Shown here: positions 33,820 to 41,708 of the stretch, piece by piece
How the letters are laid out: the number at the start of each line of letters is the position of its first letter
Position numbering within the stretch: the first letter of the stretch is position 1
Origin: Clostridia bacterium
GTDB taxonomy: Bacteria > Bacillota > Clostridia > Oscillospirales > Acutalibacteraceae
DNA: 64,000 bases
Direction of reading: 5' to 3'
Assembly (NCBI GenBank): GCA_017513525.1
Contig: JAFXFC010000049.1
Location: 1-64,000, forward strand
Translations under genes and position numbers: made by a program
Notes under the pieces: generated by a model
Database searches by the model: none
What the model was told of the DNA's origin: nothing
Seen by the model: the letters and a program-made list of their open reading frames with translations, nothing else

Positions 33820-33890
33820 AGTATCATTAGACGGGAATGTAATATAATCATTAAAGCAATCTTGTCTGATACTGACGGGATTGCTTTTTT
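33820..33890 (+). promoter_or_regulatory. candidate transcription attenuator before the NCS2 permease
   Basis: An intrinsic terminator sits inside the leader: AAAGCAATC (33853-33861) pairs with GATTGCTTT (33879-33887), then T to 33890. Its loop holds GTCTGATACT (33864-33873), which can pair with AGTATCATTAGAC (33820-33832) using a two-base bulge. The upstream pairing encloses the left terminator arm and would compete with it. This is the layout of an attenuator; it does not match the purine, xanthine or PyrR-binding consensus I know. Confidence 0.55.
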
Positions 33891-33936
33891 AATGAGGAAA
33901 ATATCAGTTTTGCTCATAGAAATCGGAGGTAAAAAT

Positions 33937-35319
33937 ATGAAACTTGTTTATGACATCAAGGACAAACCGAAATTTTCGCAGCTCATAATCTACGCTTTTC
34001 AGCAGCTTCTGGCAATAATGGCTGCTACTCTTGTTGTTCCCATTATAATCAACGGTAATGCGGGATTAGAAGGTGAAAACGCAATGAGTACAGCTGCCGC
34101 ACTTTTCGGTGCAGGAGTAGGAACAATTATATATTTGCTTTTCACGAAAAGAAAAAGTCCCGTTTTCCTCGGTTCTTCATTTGCATTCATCGGTTCAATG
34201 ACATCAGCTTTTGCAGGTGCGGTTTCCATTGCGGCGGGATACTTAGGATTAATTATCGGTGCAGTATTAGCAGGTCTTGTTTATGTTTTTATCTCAATTA
34301 TCGTAAAATTTGCAGGTGTTAAATGGATAAACAAGGTAATGCCTGCTGTTGTAATCGGACCTACCGTTGCTATAATCGGGCTATCCCTTGCAGGTAATGC
34401 TATCGGTGATCTTCAGAAGGCAAACGGCGGCGGAGATTCAAGAATAGCTATCCTTTGCGGTATTATTACTCTCATTGTAACAATGCTCTGCTCTACTTAC
34501 GGCAAAAAAGGAATTAAGCTTATTCCGTTTATAATAGGAATTATTTCGGGTTATATCGTTGCTGCAATATTTACTCTTGTCGGTACTTTGACAAATACCC
34601 CTGCATTAATTATATCTGATTTTTCCCCAATAACTTCACTTGTAAACGGACCTGTCACATTCAATACTTTTATTTCAGTACCTGAGTTTACATTTTTAAC
34701 TGCATTTAAGGGCTTCGCTGATATTGATTTCACTTATATCAGCACGTTAATAGCCGCATATGTTCCTGTTGCATTTGTTGTATTTGCCGAACATATAGCA
34801 GACCATAAAAACATTTCTTCAATTATTGAAAAGGATCTTCTTGAAGAACCAGGGCTCAGCAGAACTCTTCTCGGTGACGGAGTGGGCTCTATGGCAGGCG
34901 CATTCTTCGGCGGTTGTCCAAATACCACTTACGGTGAATCAGTTGCATGTGTAGCAATTACAAGAAATGCTTCTGTTGCAACTATTGTGACTACATCTGT
35001 TCTTGCAATAATAATTTCTTTCATTAACCCGTTTGTTGCATTTGTAAACTCAATACCCTCCTGCGTTATGGGCGGCGTATGTATGGCTCTTTACGGTTTT
35101 ATAGCGGTAAGCGGTCTTAAGATGATTCAAAAAGTGGATCTTGAAAAGAACAAAAATCTCTTTGTTGTTTCAGCGATCTTTATCACAGGTATCGGCGGAC
35201 TTTCGGTTTCATTCGGAAAGGTTACCATTACAACTATAGCGTGTGCTCTGCTTCTCGGAATATTTATTAATCTTATTCTTTCAAAAGAAAAAGACGAAGC
35301 AGAAAATACAGATAAATAA
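33937..35319 (+). CDS. NCS2-family uracil/xanthine permease
   Basis: A 460-residue nucleobase/proton symporter with about fourteen spans. The family signatures are FQQLLAIMAATLVVPIII near the N-terminus, PVFLGSSFAFIG, the site motif VFAEHIADHKN (substrate-binding glutamate) and GGCPNTTYGESVA with the second conserved Glu. These fit UraA/PyrP-type uracil permeases, though xanthine carriers are close. The start at 33937 has GGAGG 7 bases upstream; a frame open from 33814 would cover the attenuator and is rejected. A strong terminator follows. Confidence 0.9.
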   Translation: MKLVYDIKDKPKFSQLIIYAFQQLLAIMAATLVVPIIINGNAGLEGENAMSTAAALFGAGVGTIIYLLFTKRKSPVFLGSSFAFIGSMTSAFAGAVSIAAGYLGLIIGAVLAGLVYVFISIIVKFAGVKWINKVMPAVVIGPTVAIIGLSLAGNAIGDLQKANGGGDSRIAILCGIITLIVTMLCSTYGKKGIKLIPFIIGIISGYIVAAIFTLVGTLTNTPALIISDFSPITSLVNGPVTFNTFISVPEFTFLTAFKGFADIDFTYISTLIAAYVPVAFVVFAEHIADHKNISSIIEKDLLEEPGLSRTLLGDGVGSMAGAFFGGCPNTTYGESVACVAITRNASVATIVTTSVLAIIISFINPFVAFVNSIPSCVMGGVCMALYGFIAVSGLKMIQKVDLEKNKNLFVVSAIFITGIGGLSVSFGKVTITTIACALLLGIFINLILSKEKDEAENTDK

Positions 35320-35337
35320 TTATTTTTATCAAAATAT

Positions 35338-35367
35338 AACCGTCATCTTAACGGATGACGGTTTTTT
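35338..35367 (+). terminator. terminator after the NCS2 permease
   Basis: Ten-bp perfect stem AACCGTCATC (35338-35347) / GATGACGGTT (35354-35363) followed by a T-run to 35367. Confidence 0.92.
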
Positions 35368-35370
35368 CTA

Positions 35371-35399
35371 TTGAATACTGTTAAATATTATAGTATAAT
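35371..35399 (+). promoter_or_regulatory. promoter of the aldose epimerase-like gene
   Basis: TTGAAT (35371-35376), a 17-base spacer and a perfect TATAAT (35394-35399), 27 bases before the start at 35426. Confidence 0.75.
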
Positions 35400-35425
35400 C
35401 AATATAAATGAACGGAGGTTTTTTT

Positions 35426-36283
35426 ATGACACATTATATTGAAAATGAATACTTAAAAGTTGGGGTTAAAGAATGCGGTTGCGAATTAACAAGTGTTTTT
35501 TCAAAGAAAAACAATTACGAATATTTATGGCAAGGCGATGAAAGCATATGGTACGGTCAGGCACCAATTCTCTTCCCTATTGTCGGAAGATTAATTGACG
35601 ATAAATACTTACTGAACGGAACTGAATATACTATGCCCAAGCACGGCTTTGCAAGAAAATTAAACTGGTCTCTTTTATCAAAAGAAGAAGACAGCATGGC
35701 TTTTATTCTTTCCGAATCAGAAGATACACTTAAAATTTATCCATATGAATTTGATTTAATTGTCACATACACTCTTTCTGATAATAAGCTTAAGGTAAAT
35801 CACTGTGTTGTTAACAAAAACGAAGATGAAATGTACTTCTCTTTAGGTGCTCATCCTGCATTTAACTGTGAAATCGGAGACTCTTTGATTTTCGATGCAA
35901 ATGAGACTCTCTCTACCGAAAAAATAGATTTAGAAAAATCTCTACGTCTTCCTGAAACATTCAGTATACTTGAGAATAAAAATGAAATCATAATTACAGA
36001 AAACATTTTTGATGAAGATGCCTTGATTCTTCATGATATCAAATCAAAATATATAACACTCAAGCATAAAAACGGAAAATTTACCGTAAAATTCGATATG
36101 GGCGGCTCGCCTTACCTCGGCATCTGGGCAAAACCAAATGCGCCGTATGTATGTATTGAGCCTTGGTTCGGTGTTAATGATTCATTTGAGAAGAAAAATG
36201 ATTTTTCAGAAAAAGATGCAATACAAAAACTTCCTGCAAATGAAATTTTTAATTTCGTTTGGGAAGCAGAACTTATTGATTAA
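35426..36283 (+). CDS. aldose 1-epimerase family protein
   Basis: A 285-residue protein of the galactose mutarotase-like fold (YeaD/LacX branch). Recognisable parts are ILFPIVGRLIDD, MPKHGFARKLNW (with the active-site His), SLGAHPAFNC (second His) and the late glutamate in VCIEPWFGVND. It should equilibrate alpha and beta anomers of a hexose or hexose phosphate. The start at 35426 follows GGAGG by 6 bases; the ATG at 35408 lies before this site. It stands between two promoters as a single gene. Confidence 0.85.
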   Translation: MTHYIENEYLKVGVKECGCELTSVFSKKNNYEYLWQGDESIWYGQAPILFPIVGRLIDDKYLLNGTEYTMPKHGFARKLNWSLLSKEEDSMAFILSESEDTLKIYPYEFDLIVTYTLSDNKLKVNHCVVNKNEDEMYFSLGAHPAFNCEIGDSLIFDANETLSTEKIDLEKSLRLPETFSILENKNEIIITENIFDEDALILHDIKSKYITLKHKNGKFTVKFDMGGSPYLGIWAKPNAPYVCIEPWFGVNDSFEKKNDFSEKDAIQKLPANEIFNFVWEAELID

Positions 36284-36286
36284 CAG

Positions 36287-36315
36287 TTGACATCCGGACA
36301 TAAAAATATTAAAAT
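36287..36315 (+). promoter_or_regulatory. promoter of the DUF1292 gene
   Basis: Perfect TTGACA (36287-36292), a 17-base spacer and TAAAAT (36310-36315). Confidence 0.75.
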
Positions 36316-36347
36316 TATATTGTAATAACAAAGGAGCAAATCAAACA

Positions 36348-36635
36348 ATGGAAGATTTCAGAGATTTAGTTACTGTAATAGACGATAACGGTATAGAGCA
36401 TATATTTGAAGAGCTTGACCGTATTGAAACCGAAGACGGCAAAAAATATATAGCTCTCGTATCAGCCGATGAAGATGAGTCAGAAGACAGCGGAGAGCTT
36501 AGTATTCTTAGAGTTATCGATGACAGCGGTGACACAGTTCTTGAACCTATTGAGGATGAAGAAGAATTTGACGATATTGCAAATGCTTTCCAGGAGCGTC
36601 TTTCTGAATATTTTCAGTTTGATGAAGAAGAATAG
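36348..36635 (+). CDS. DUF1292-family acidic protein
   Basis: A 95-residue, strongly acidic protein of the DUF1292 (YrzB-like) family. It has the typical ITVIDDNG-type opening (here LVTVIDDNGIEHIFEELD), a DGKKYIALV strand and an EDEEEFDDIANAF end. Members are widespread in Firmicutes near alaS/ruvX genes and have no firm function. Here it stands directly upstream of the 6S RNA gene on the same strand, only 8 bases away. GGAG lies about 11 bases before the start. Confidence 0.85.
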   Translation: MEDFRDLVTVIDDNGIEHIFEELDRIETEDGKKYIALVSADEDESEDSGELSILRVIDDSGDTVLEPIEDEEEFDDIANAFQERLSEYFQFDEEE

Positions 36636-36642
36636 TTGAGTA

Positions 36643-36838
36643 ATCCCTGCTTTGTGCGATAAAAATGACAGCCAATATTAACCCAACACACATTTAAAGG
36701 GAGTCCTGATTTCTCTGATTGCGGATTGCAGACCTCCCGACATTCATGTCGGACGAAGGGAGCGTGAACCAAACAGGAGGACACCCACCTGCCATAGAGA
36801 GCAGGTTATTATTGCTGTCTGCGGCTTAGCGGGGATGC
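36643..36838 (+). ncRNA. ssrS: 6S RNA (RNA polymerase-binding regulatory RNA)
   Basis: About 196 nt without coding potential. The ends close as ATCCCTGC (about 36643-36650) with GCGGGGAT (36829-36836). Inside are a CCTCCCGACATTCATGTCGGACG-type hairpin, a large open centre and an ACCTGC/GCAGGT hairpin followed by TTATTATTGCTGTCTGCGGC, the layout and wording I know from clostridial 6S RNAs. 6S RNA mimics an open promoter and holds sigma-A RNA polymerase when nutrients run low. A strong terminator follows at 36868. The ends are estimated to within a few bases. Confidence 0.72.
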
Positions 36839-36867
36839 TTCATAACAGACTAAATACCAAAATAAAA

Positions 36868-36900
36868 CCTCAGCAGTAGAGATACTGCTGAGGCATTTTT
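36868..36900. terminator. bidirectional terminator after 6S RNA and the M20 peptidase gene
   Basis: Perfect 11-bp stem CCTCAGCAGTA (36868-36878) / TACTGCTGAGG (36883-36893) with a GAGA loop; CATTTTTTATTT on the plus side and TTTTATTTTGG on the minus side. Confidence 0.92.
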
Positions 36901-38375
36901 TATTTATCTGACAATTTACGGATATATCGCTTAAAGAATTGAATTCCATCACTCATAGAGCTTATGGGAATTCTTTCATTAGTTCCGTGCGTAGTAAGAA
37001 GAAGACCTGTATTTACCAAAAACGGTGAATATCTGTAAATATTTTCACAAACATCTTCATAGTGACAAGCATCAGTTCCGCCCATAACAAGATATGGAGC
37101 AACGATATTATTACTGTCTGTGCGCATACATATATCCTCAATAGCCTTAAAGCACCTTGAGTCTGTCGGTGAAAGCTTAGAAGGATTCTTCCAGCCGGGT
37201 TTTACGGTAATTTCTGCTTTTTTATTCTTAATTACCTTTCTTAAATGATTTTTTGCATCCTCTACGGTTTCACCGGGATATATTCTTACATTTACGTTAA
37301 TACTTGCTTTTTGGGGAAGAACATTCGGAGCAGGACTGCCTGATGCCATGGTAACACCCTGTGTTGTTCTGATAAGGCTTGCTGCAGGCGGAATATATGT
37401 CATTACCTTTGTAAGAAGTGGCTTAAGGAGTTTTATGTTACAGGTAACAAGTCTTACGGGATAAGAGCAATTTCTGCCGATTTTATCAAACAATTTCATC
37501 ATCATTGGCGAAAGTTCAGCCTTAAACTGATTGTTTTCAATATCCTTTATCACGTCAGCAAGATAGCCTAAAGCAGTGTGATTGGGTGACTGTGACGAAT
37601 GTCCGCCTTTTGCAGTAACAGATACTTCAAAATCAGCATAACCCTTTTCAGCAATACCGATACCTGCAAGATTTTTATTAATAACGCCTTTTACATTAAC
37701 TGGAAGTATCGCACCGCCTTCATCGAGAACACAGTCAAGATGAATACCGTTTTCGGCAAAATACTTACACATTACTATTGCGCCTGAATCCTTAGATGAC
37801 ATAACCTCTTCGTTGTGTCCCAAGCAAATGTAAATATCTCTGATAGGCTGAAAGCCCTCTTCAAGCAAATCTTCTACACTTTCCATAACAGCGATAAGAT
37901 GATTTTTCATATCAAGAGCACCTCTGCCCCAGATAAATTCACCGTCATCCACACCTTCAAACGGAGGATATGTCCAATCCTCATATGTTCCTTCTGAAAT
38001 CGGAACAACATCCTGATGAGAAAGAAGAGCTATAGGATCTAAAGTCGGGTCACTTCCCTGCCATTTATAAAGAAGCGGTCCCTTGCCGACATCTATGATC
38101 TGAAGCTTCGAATGAATCAGCGGATATCTTTCCTGCAAAAATTCATAGAATTTTTCAAAGTTTGACCAGTCTGTATTTTCGGGCTCTTTACTTGCAATAG
38201 TAGGTATTTTTATTGCATCTGATAAATTCTTTCTGAATCTGTCTAAATCGACCTTTTCATCGGGGAGCTTCTCTGAAGATATCTTTTCAGGCTTGAAAAA
38301 ATATGCTTTAACCGGTACAGCTGCAAGTGCTGCAGAAAGTGCTATAAGCATTGAAAATTTGATTTTGGAATCCAT
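36900..38375 (-). CDS. M20-family metallopeptidase, membrane-anchored
   Basis: A 491-residue zinc peptidase of the M20 family, closest in pattern to the long PM20D1/CPS1-like carboxypeptidases. A single hydrophobic N-terminal segment (about 8-25) is an anchor or signal. Zinc ligands are in LLSHQDVVPIS, WGRGALDMKNHL (Asp), and CLGHNEEVMSS (catalytic Glu and ligand Glu), with later GTDACHYED holding a final His. The dimer domain (GHSSQSPNHTALG) is intact. It would release amino acids from small peptides or N-acyl amino acids. Its start lies 2 bases after the stop of the DacA-like gene, so the two are coupled. Confidence 0.85.
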   Translation of the reverse strand: MDSKIKFSMLIALSAALAAVPVKAYFFKPEKISSEKLPDEKVDLDRFRKNLSDAIKIPTIASKEPENTDWSNFEKFYEFLQERYPLIHSKLQIIDVGKGPLLYKWQGSDPTLDPIALLSHQDVVPISEGTYEDWTYPPFEGVDDGEFIWGRGALDMKNHLIAVMESVEDLLEEGFQPIRDIYICLGHNEEVMSSKDSGAIVMCKYFAENGIHLDCVLDEGGAILPVNVKGVINKNLAGIGIAEKGYADFEVSVTAKGGHSSQSPNHTALGYLADVIKDIENNQFKAELSPMMMKLFDKIGRNCSYPVRLVTCNIKLLKPLLTKVMTYIPPAASLIRTTQGVTMASGSPAPNVLPQKASINVNVRIYPGETVEDAKNHLRKVIKNKKAEITVKPGWKNPSKLSPTDSRCFKAIEDICMRTDSNNIVAPYLVMGGTDACHYEDVCENIYRYSPFLVNTGLLLTTHGTNERIPISSMSDGIQFFKRYIRKLSDK

Positions 38376-38377
38376 AA

Positions 38378-39727
38378 TTAACCTCTCTTATTAATATTTT
38401 TGTTATTTCTTAGTCTTTGCTTTCGGCGCATTTGCTTATTTCTGTAAGAAATCAAACATAATAATCCAATTGCAACCGCCAGAATTAATACAATCACTAT
38501 AAATATGGGGCTTGTAATTATTCTTAGAATCAAATCTCCGACAAGTTTAGAATGGCTCAACGAAACATCAAATGCAGCAACAAGATCCACCTCAGCAACT
38601 GTTTCACCTGCATATTTTATTGCGGCTCTTCCCAGAAGATCACCTTTTTTTACGGGAGCATCAACACTGGGCTTAGTAAGCTCTGCAATCGGCTCAATAA
38701 ATACACTTTCAGCATTTACTCCTGCTGGAACCAAAGCATTTACATTTTCAACAGGAACTAAACTTACATAATCGAATTCCTTTGAAAGGCGCACATTTAC
38801 TTCACCTACATAGGTTGAAGTATTAGCAACCATTCTGAGCTTTATGTTATCAAAAGCCCATTGAAAAAGCTTTTTAGAAGACACAAAGGACATATTTTCT
38901 GTAACATCATCATTATCAAAATCTCTTATCGGAGCATCCAAAACAACACAAATATAATTATATCCGTCCTTTGATGCAAAGGATACGGAATTACTGTTTC
39001 CGCCTGAAGTGTAACCCGATTTTCCGCCTTTGACATACTTATAATAATAATCTGAAACTGCGCTGTTTATCAGATTATTTGTATTTTTAAGATATCTTGT
39101 ATCAGTATATTTATTAGTTGCAGGCATTTCATATAAAAAAGTTGATATAATTTGAGAAAATGTCGAATTCTTCATACAGTAATTAAATATTACAGCTATA
39201 TCTTGGGCCGTTGAATACTGATTATTTGAATCATATCCGCCGGGATTTGAAAATGATGTATTGGAAAGTCCTAAGCTTACTGCAAAATCATTCATCATTT
39301 TAACAAAATTATCTACCGTACCGCCAACAAGCTCTGCAAGTACAACTGCAGCATCATTTGCATTATAAACAAGTAAACAATACAGAAGCTCCTCAACAGT
39401 CATCATTTCATCGACAAGAATTCCGGCTGTTGTAACACGCAGATGCTCAATGCTTCTTATAGCAGTTCCGGAAGCTGTAACAACCGAACTCAGCTCCGGA
39501 CAGTTTTCTATTGCAAGAATTCCCGTGACTATTTTAACGATTTCACCGGGATCGCATTTAATCTGAGAACCCTTGTCGTAAATTACAGTCGAATCCTCAT
39601 CTGCACTTACCATATATGCTATATTTCCTTCAACTTCAATTGAACTTGTAAATGCCGCATCGGCAATAAACAGGTATTGGGAAACAATTATTATAAAACA
39701 GAACAAAAAAATAATAAATTTTTTCAT
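38378..39727 (-). CDS. DacA-like penicillin-binding protein, probable pseudoenzyme
   Basis: A 449-residue protein of the PBP5/DacA (S11) type: signal peptide (1-24), transpeptidase-like domain, C-terminal beta domain (about 290-400) and a last membrane span, with a basic tail. The active-site motifs are altered. The expected S-x-x-K reads PGEIVK, with Glu62 replacing the serine and Lys65 kept. The S-x-N motif reads N122-A-N124. The K-T-G motif is kept as K236-S-G238. With no nucleophile it should not be a D,D-carboxypeptidase; a regulatory or peptidoglycan-binding role is more likely. The codon at 39542-39544 is GAA, and the frame is otherwise intact. Confidence 0.8.
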   Translation of the reverse strand: MKKFIIFLFCFIIIVSQYLFIADAAFTSSIEVEGNIAYMVSADEDSTVIYDKGSQIKCDPGEIVKIVTGILAIENCPELSSVVTASGTAIRSIEHLRVTTAGILVDEMMTVEELLYCLLVYNANDAAVVLAELVGGTVDNFVKMMNDFAVSLGLSNTSFSNPGGYDSNNQYSTAQDIAVIFNYCMKNSTFSQIISTFLYEMPATNKYTDTRYLKNTNNLINSAVSDYYYKYVKGGKSGYTSGGNSNSVSFASKDGYNYICVVLDAPIRDFDNDDVTENMSFVSSKKLFQWAFDNIKLRMVANTSTYVGEVNVRLSKEFDYVSLVPVENVNALVPAGVNAESVFIEPIAELTKPSVDAPVKKGDLLGRAAIKYAGETVAEVDLVAAFDVSLSHSKLVGDLILRIITSPIFIVIVLILAVAIGLLCLISYRNKQMRRKQRLRNNKNINKRG

Positions 39728-39788
39728 AGACAACACCGACTTCTTGATGTATTATATTAATAAAGAAAATTTATCCGGAGGGAAGATA

Positions 39789-40493
39789 ATGATATTTGTA
39801 ACCGGAGATATACACGGCGACAGAGAAAGATTAAGCAAAACCGAACTCAGCATGATGAGTGCAGGAGATACATTAATAGTTTGCGGCGATTTCGGTTTTA
39901 TCTGGAATAACGACAGCAAAGAATCACAATTTTTAAACAGACTTGAGAAAAGAAAATATAATATCTGTTTTATAGACGGAACCCATGAAAATTTTTCTGT
40001 CATAAATGAATATCCTGTCATCCTTTGGAACGGAGGCAGAGTACATAAAATCAGAGAAAATATATTTCATCTGATGAGAGGACAAATATATGAGATTGAA
40101 AAGAAGAAAATCTTTACCATGGGTGGCGGTGAAGATCCGGAATTTGATCTCCATGAAAATGATGACCTTACAGAAAGAAAAGAAATCCCATCTTCACAGG
40201 AAATGCTTAACGGAGTATCAAACTTAGAAAAACACTCTTATAAGGTCGATTACATTATTACACACGAGCCACCGTCAAAAATAAGAGATTTTCTGCTTTT
40301 ATCAAGTAATAAGACACTTCGTGTAACTGCACTCGGCGCATATTTCGATGAATTATCACAGCAGACCGAATTCAAAAAATGGTATTTTGCAGGTCTTCAT
40401 ATAGACAAATTCATTTCTGATTCTTATGCAGCTTTATTTAAGAATATAGTTTCCGTTGAAAAAAAGGAAGAAAAGAAAGGCTTCAAGAAATAA
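39789..40493 (+). CDS. cytoplasmic metallophosphoesterase
   Basis: A 234-residue calcineurin-like phosphoesterase without a signal peptide. The motif order is VTGDIHGD, VCGDFGFIW, DGTHENF (the usual GNHE with D-G-T in front), THEPPS and AGLHIDKF (in place of GHTH). The GDIHGD and DGTHENF style is that of small intracellular phosphatases often found in phage-like and Clostridia genomes. Substrate unknown. The start at 39789 has CGGAGGGA upstream; the ATG at 39744 has none. Its last 11 bases overlap the convergent alcohol dehydrogenase gene. Confidence 0.78.
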   Translation: MIFVTGDIHGDRERLSKTELSMMSAGDTLIVCGDFGFIWNNDSKESQFLNRLEKRKYNICFIDGTHENFSVINEYPVILWNGGRVHKIRENIFHLMRGQIYEIEKKKIFTMGGGEDPEFDLHENDDLTERKEIPSSQEMLNGVSNLEKHSYKVDYIITHEPPSKIRDFLLLSSNKTLRVTALGAYFDELSQQTEFKKWYFAGLHIDKFISDSYAALFKNIVSVEKKEEKKGFKK

Positions 40494-41586
40494 GAGATAT
40501 CAGTGCTTCTTTTGCATCAATATAAGAAAATCCTCCGGGGGATCTGTCAAAATTCTTCACACCGTTCTTCCAACGAAGTGATGTTTCTTCAGCATCTTTT
40601 CGGGAAAAACTAACTTTTACAGCAGATAGCTTCTTAACTGCTGATAAAAACAAATCAATATCTACATTGATAATTTTTAATATTGCTTCGAATTTTTCGG
40701 GGCAATATTTTTTTGTTTTTTCCAATAATATGGGCATAAATGCCGCACAGGCTTTTCCGTGAGGAATATTATGACATTCAGTGAGATAATAGCCTACAGT
40801 ATGCGGAAAACAAGTACCTGCTATATTAATAGCAAGACCTGCATATAAGGAAGCCATATAGATTATTTCAAAATCACTATCAGTTAAATTATCAAATTTC
40901 GCTGTCAAAATATACGGGGAAAGCAATTTAATAGCCCGTTCAGAATAAAGTTCAACTAATTCGTTTGAGGACGATGCAACAAATGCCTCAATTGAATGTG
41001 CGAGTGCATCAAGAGCTGTGGAAATTCTTACATCAGTATTGGTGCTTTTTGTGTAAGAATAATCACAAAATGCAATATCTGCATAACAGTCAGAGCCTGA
41101 TATACTCTTTTTAAGTCCTGTTTCTGAGCTTGTCAGAACACTGACGCCTGTTACTTCGCTTCCCGTTCCTGCTGTTGTACCTATTAACACTACAGGTAAA
41201 TGTTTTACAGGAACAACTCTGTTATAAATATCACTGTGAGAAAAATGCGGATTTTCACAATAAATTGCAACAGCCTTAGCAGCATCCAGAACAGAACCGC
41301 CGCCGATACCCAATATATAGTCTGCAACGAATTCACTAGCTAAAGCACCTGCATATCTGCAAGTTTCAGTTAAAGGATTGGGCTCTATTTCATTAAAAAT
41401 CTTATATTCAATATCATTAGCATCAAATATTTTTATAACATCATCAAGCGCACCGCTTGAAACAGCGGAATTTCTGCCTGTAACTATCAAGCATTTTTTA
41501 CCTATATTAATTAAAGAAGAGGAATTTTCCATTAAACATCCTTTTCCCGAAAAAATCCTAACAGGCATATATGAATTTATCTGCAT
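40483..41586 (-). CDS. iron-containing alcohol dehydrogenase
   Basis: A 367-residue group III alcohol dehydrogenase. The NAD-binding glycine loop is ILGIGGGSVLDAAKAVA. Metal ligands are the Asp and His of the segment DALAHSIEAF, then HTVGYYL and NIPHGKACAAFMP. The substrate may be butanol, 1,2- or 1,3-propanediol, or lactaldehyde; the sequence does not tell. The ribosome site is weak (GGGTGA, 5 bases before ATG). It lies downstream of the GH29 gene behind a terminator and so has its own promoter, not clearly visible. Confidence 0.88.
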   Translation of the reverse strand: MQINSYMPVRIFSGKGCLMENSSSLINIGKKCLIVTGRNSAVSSGALDDVIKIFDANDIEYKIFNEIEPNPLTETCRYAGALASEFVADYILGIGGGSVLDAAKAVAIYCENPHFSHSDIYNRVVPVKHLPVVLIGTTAGTGSEVTGVSVLTSSETGLKKSISGSDCYADIAFCDYSYTKSTNTDVRISTALDALAHSIEAFVASSSNELVELYSERAIKLLSPYILTAKFDNLTDSDFEIIYMASLYAGLAINIAGTCFPHTVGYYLTECHNIPHGKACAAFMPILLEKTKKYCPEKFEAILKIINVDIDLFLSAVKKLSAVKVSFSRKDAEETSLRWKNGVKNFDRSPGGFSYIDAKEALISLIS

Positions 41587-41679
41587 TTTATCACCCGGCT
41601 TTTTATATATAATAATTATAATAAAAATTTCGCAACCTGTAAACCGAATTATTAAAAATTATTGTTAAATTTTGCAAAA

Positions 41680-41706
41680 AAAGCGAAGCACAAAGACTTC
41701 GCTTTT
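41680..41706. terminator. bidirectional terminator after the GH29 gene
   Basis: AAAGCGAAG (41680-41688) pairs with CTTCGCTTT (41697-41705) around CACAAAGA, with T-runs on both sides. It ends the leftward flavoprotein-fucosidase transcript 3 bases before the stop codon side. Confidence 0.88.
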
Positions 41707-41708
41707 AA

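Noticed and set aside
33704..33936. Purine riboswitch or PyrR site before the permease
   Set aside because: The conserved loop words of the purine aptamer and the PyrR binding consensus are absent, so only an unassigned attenuator is claimed.
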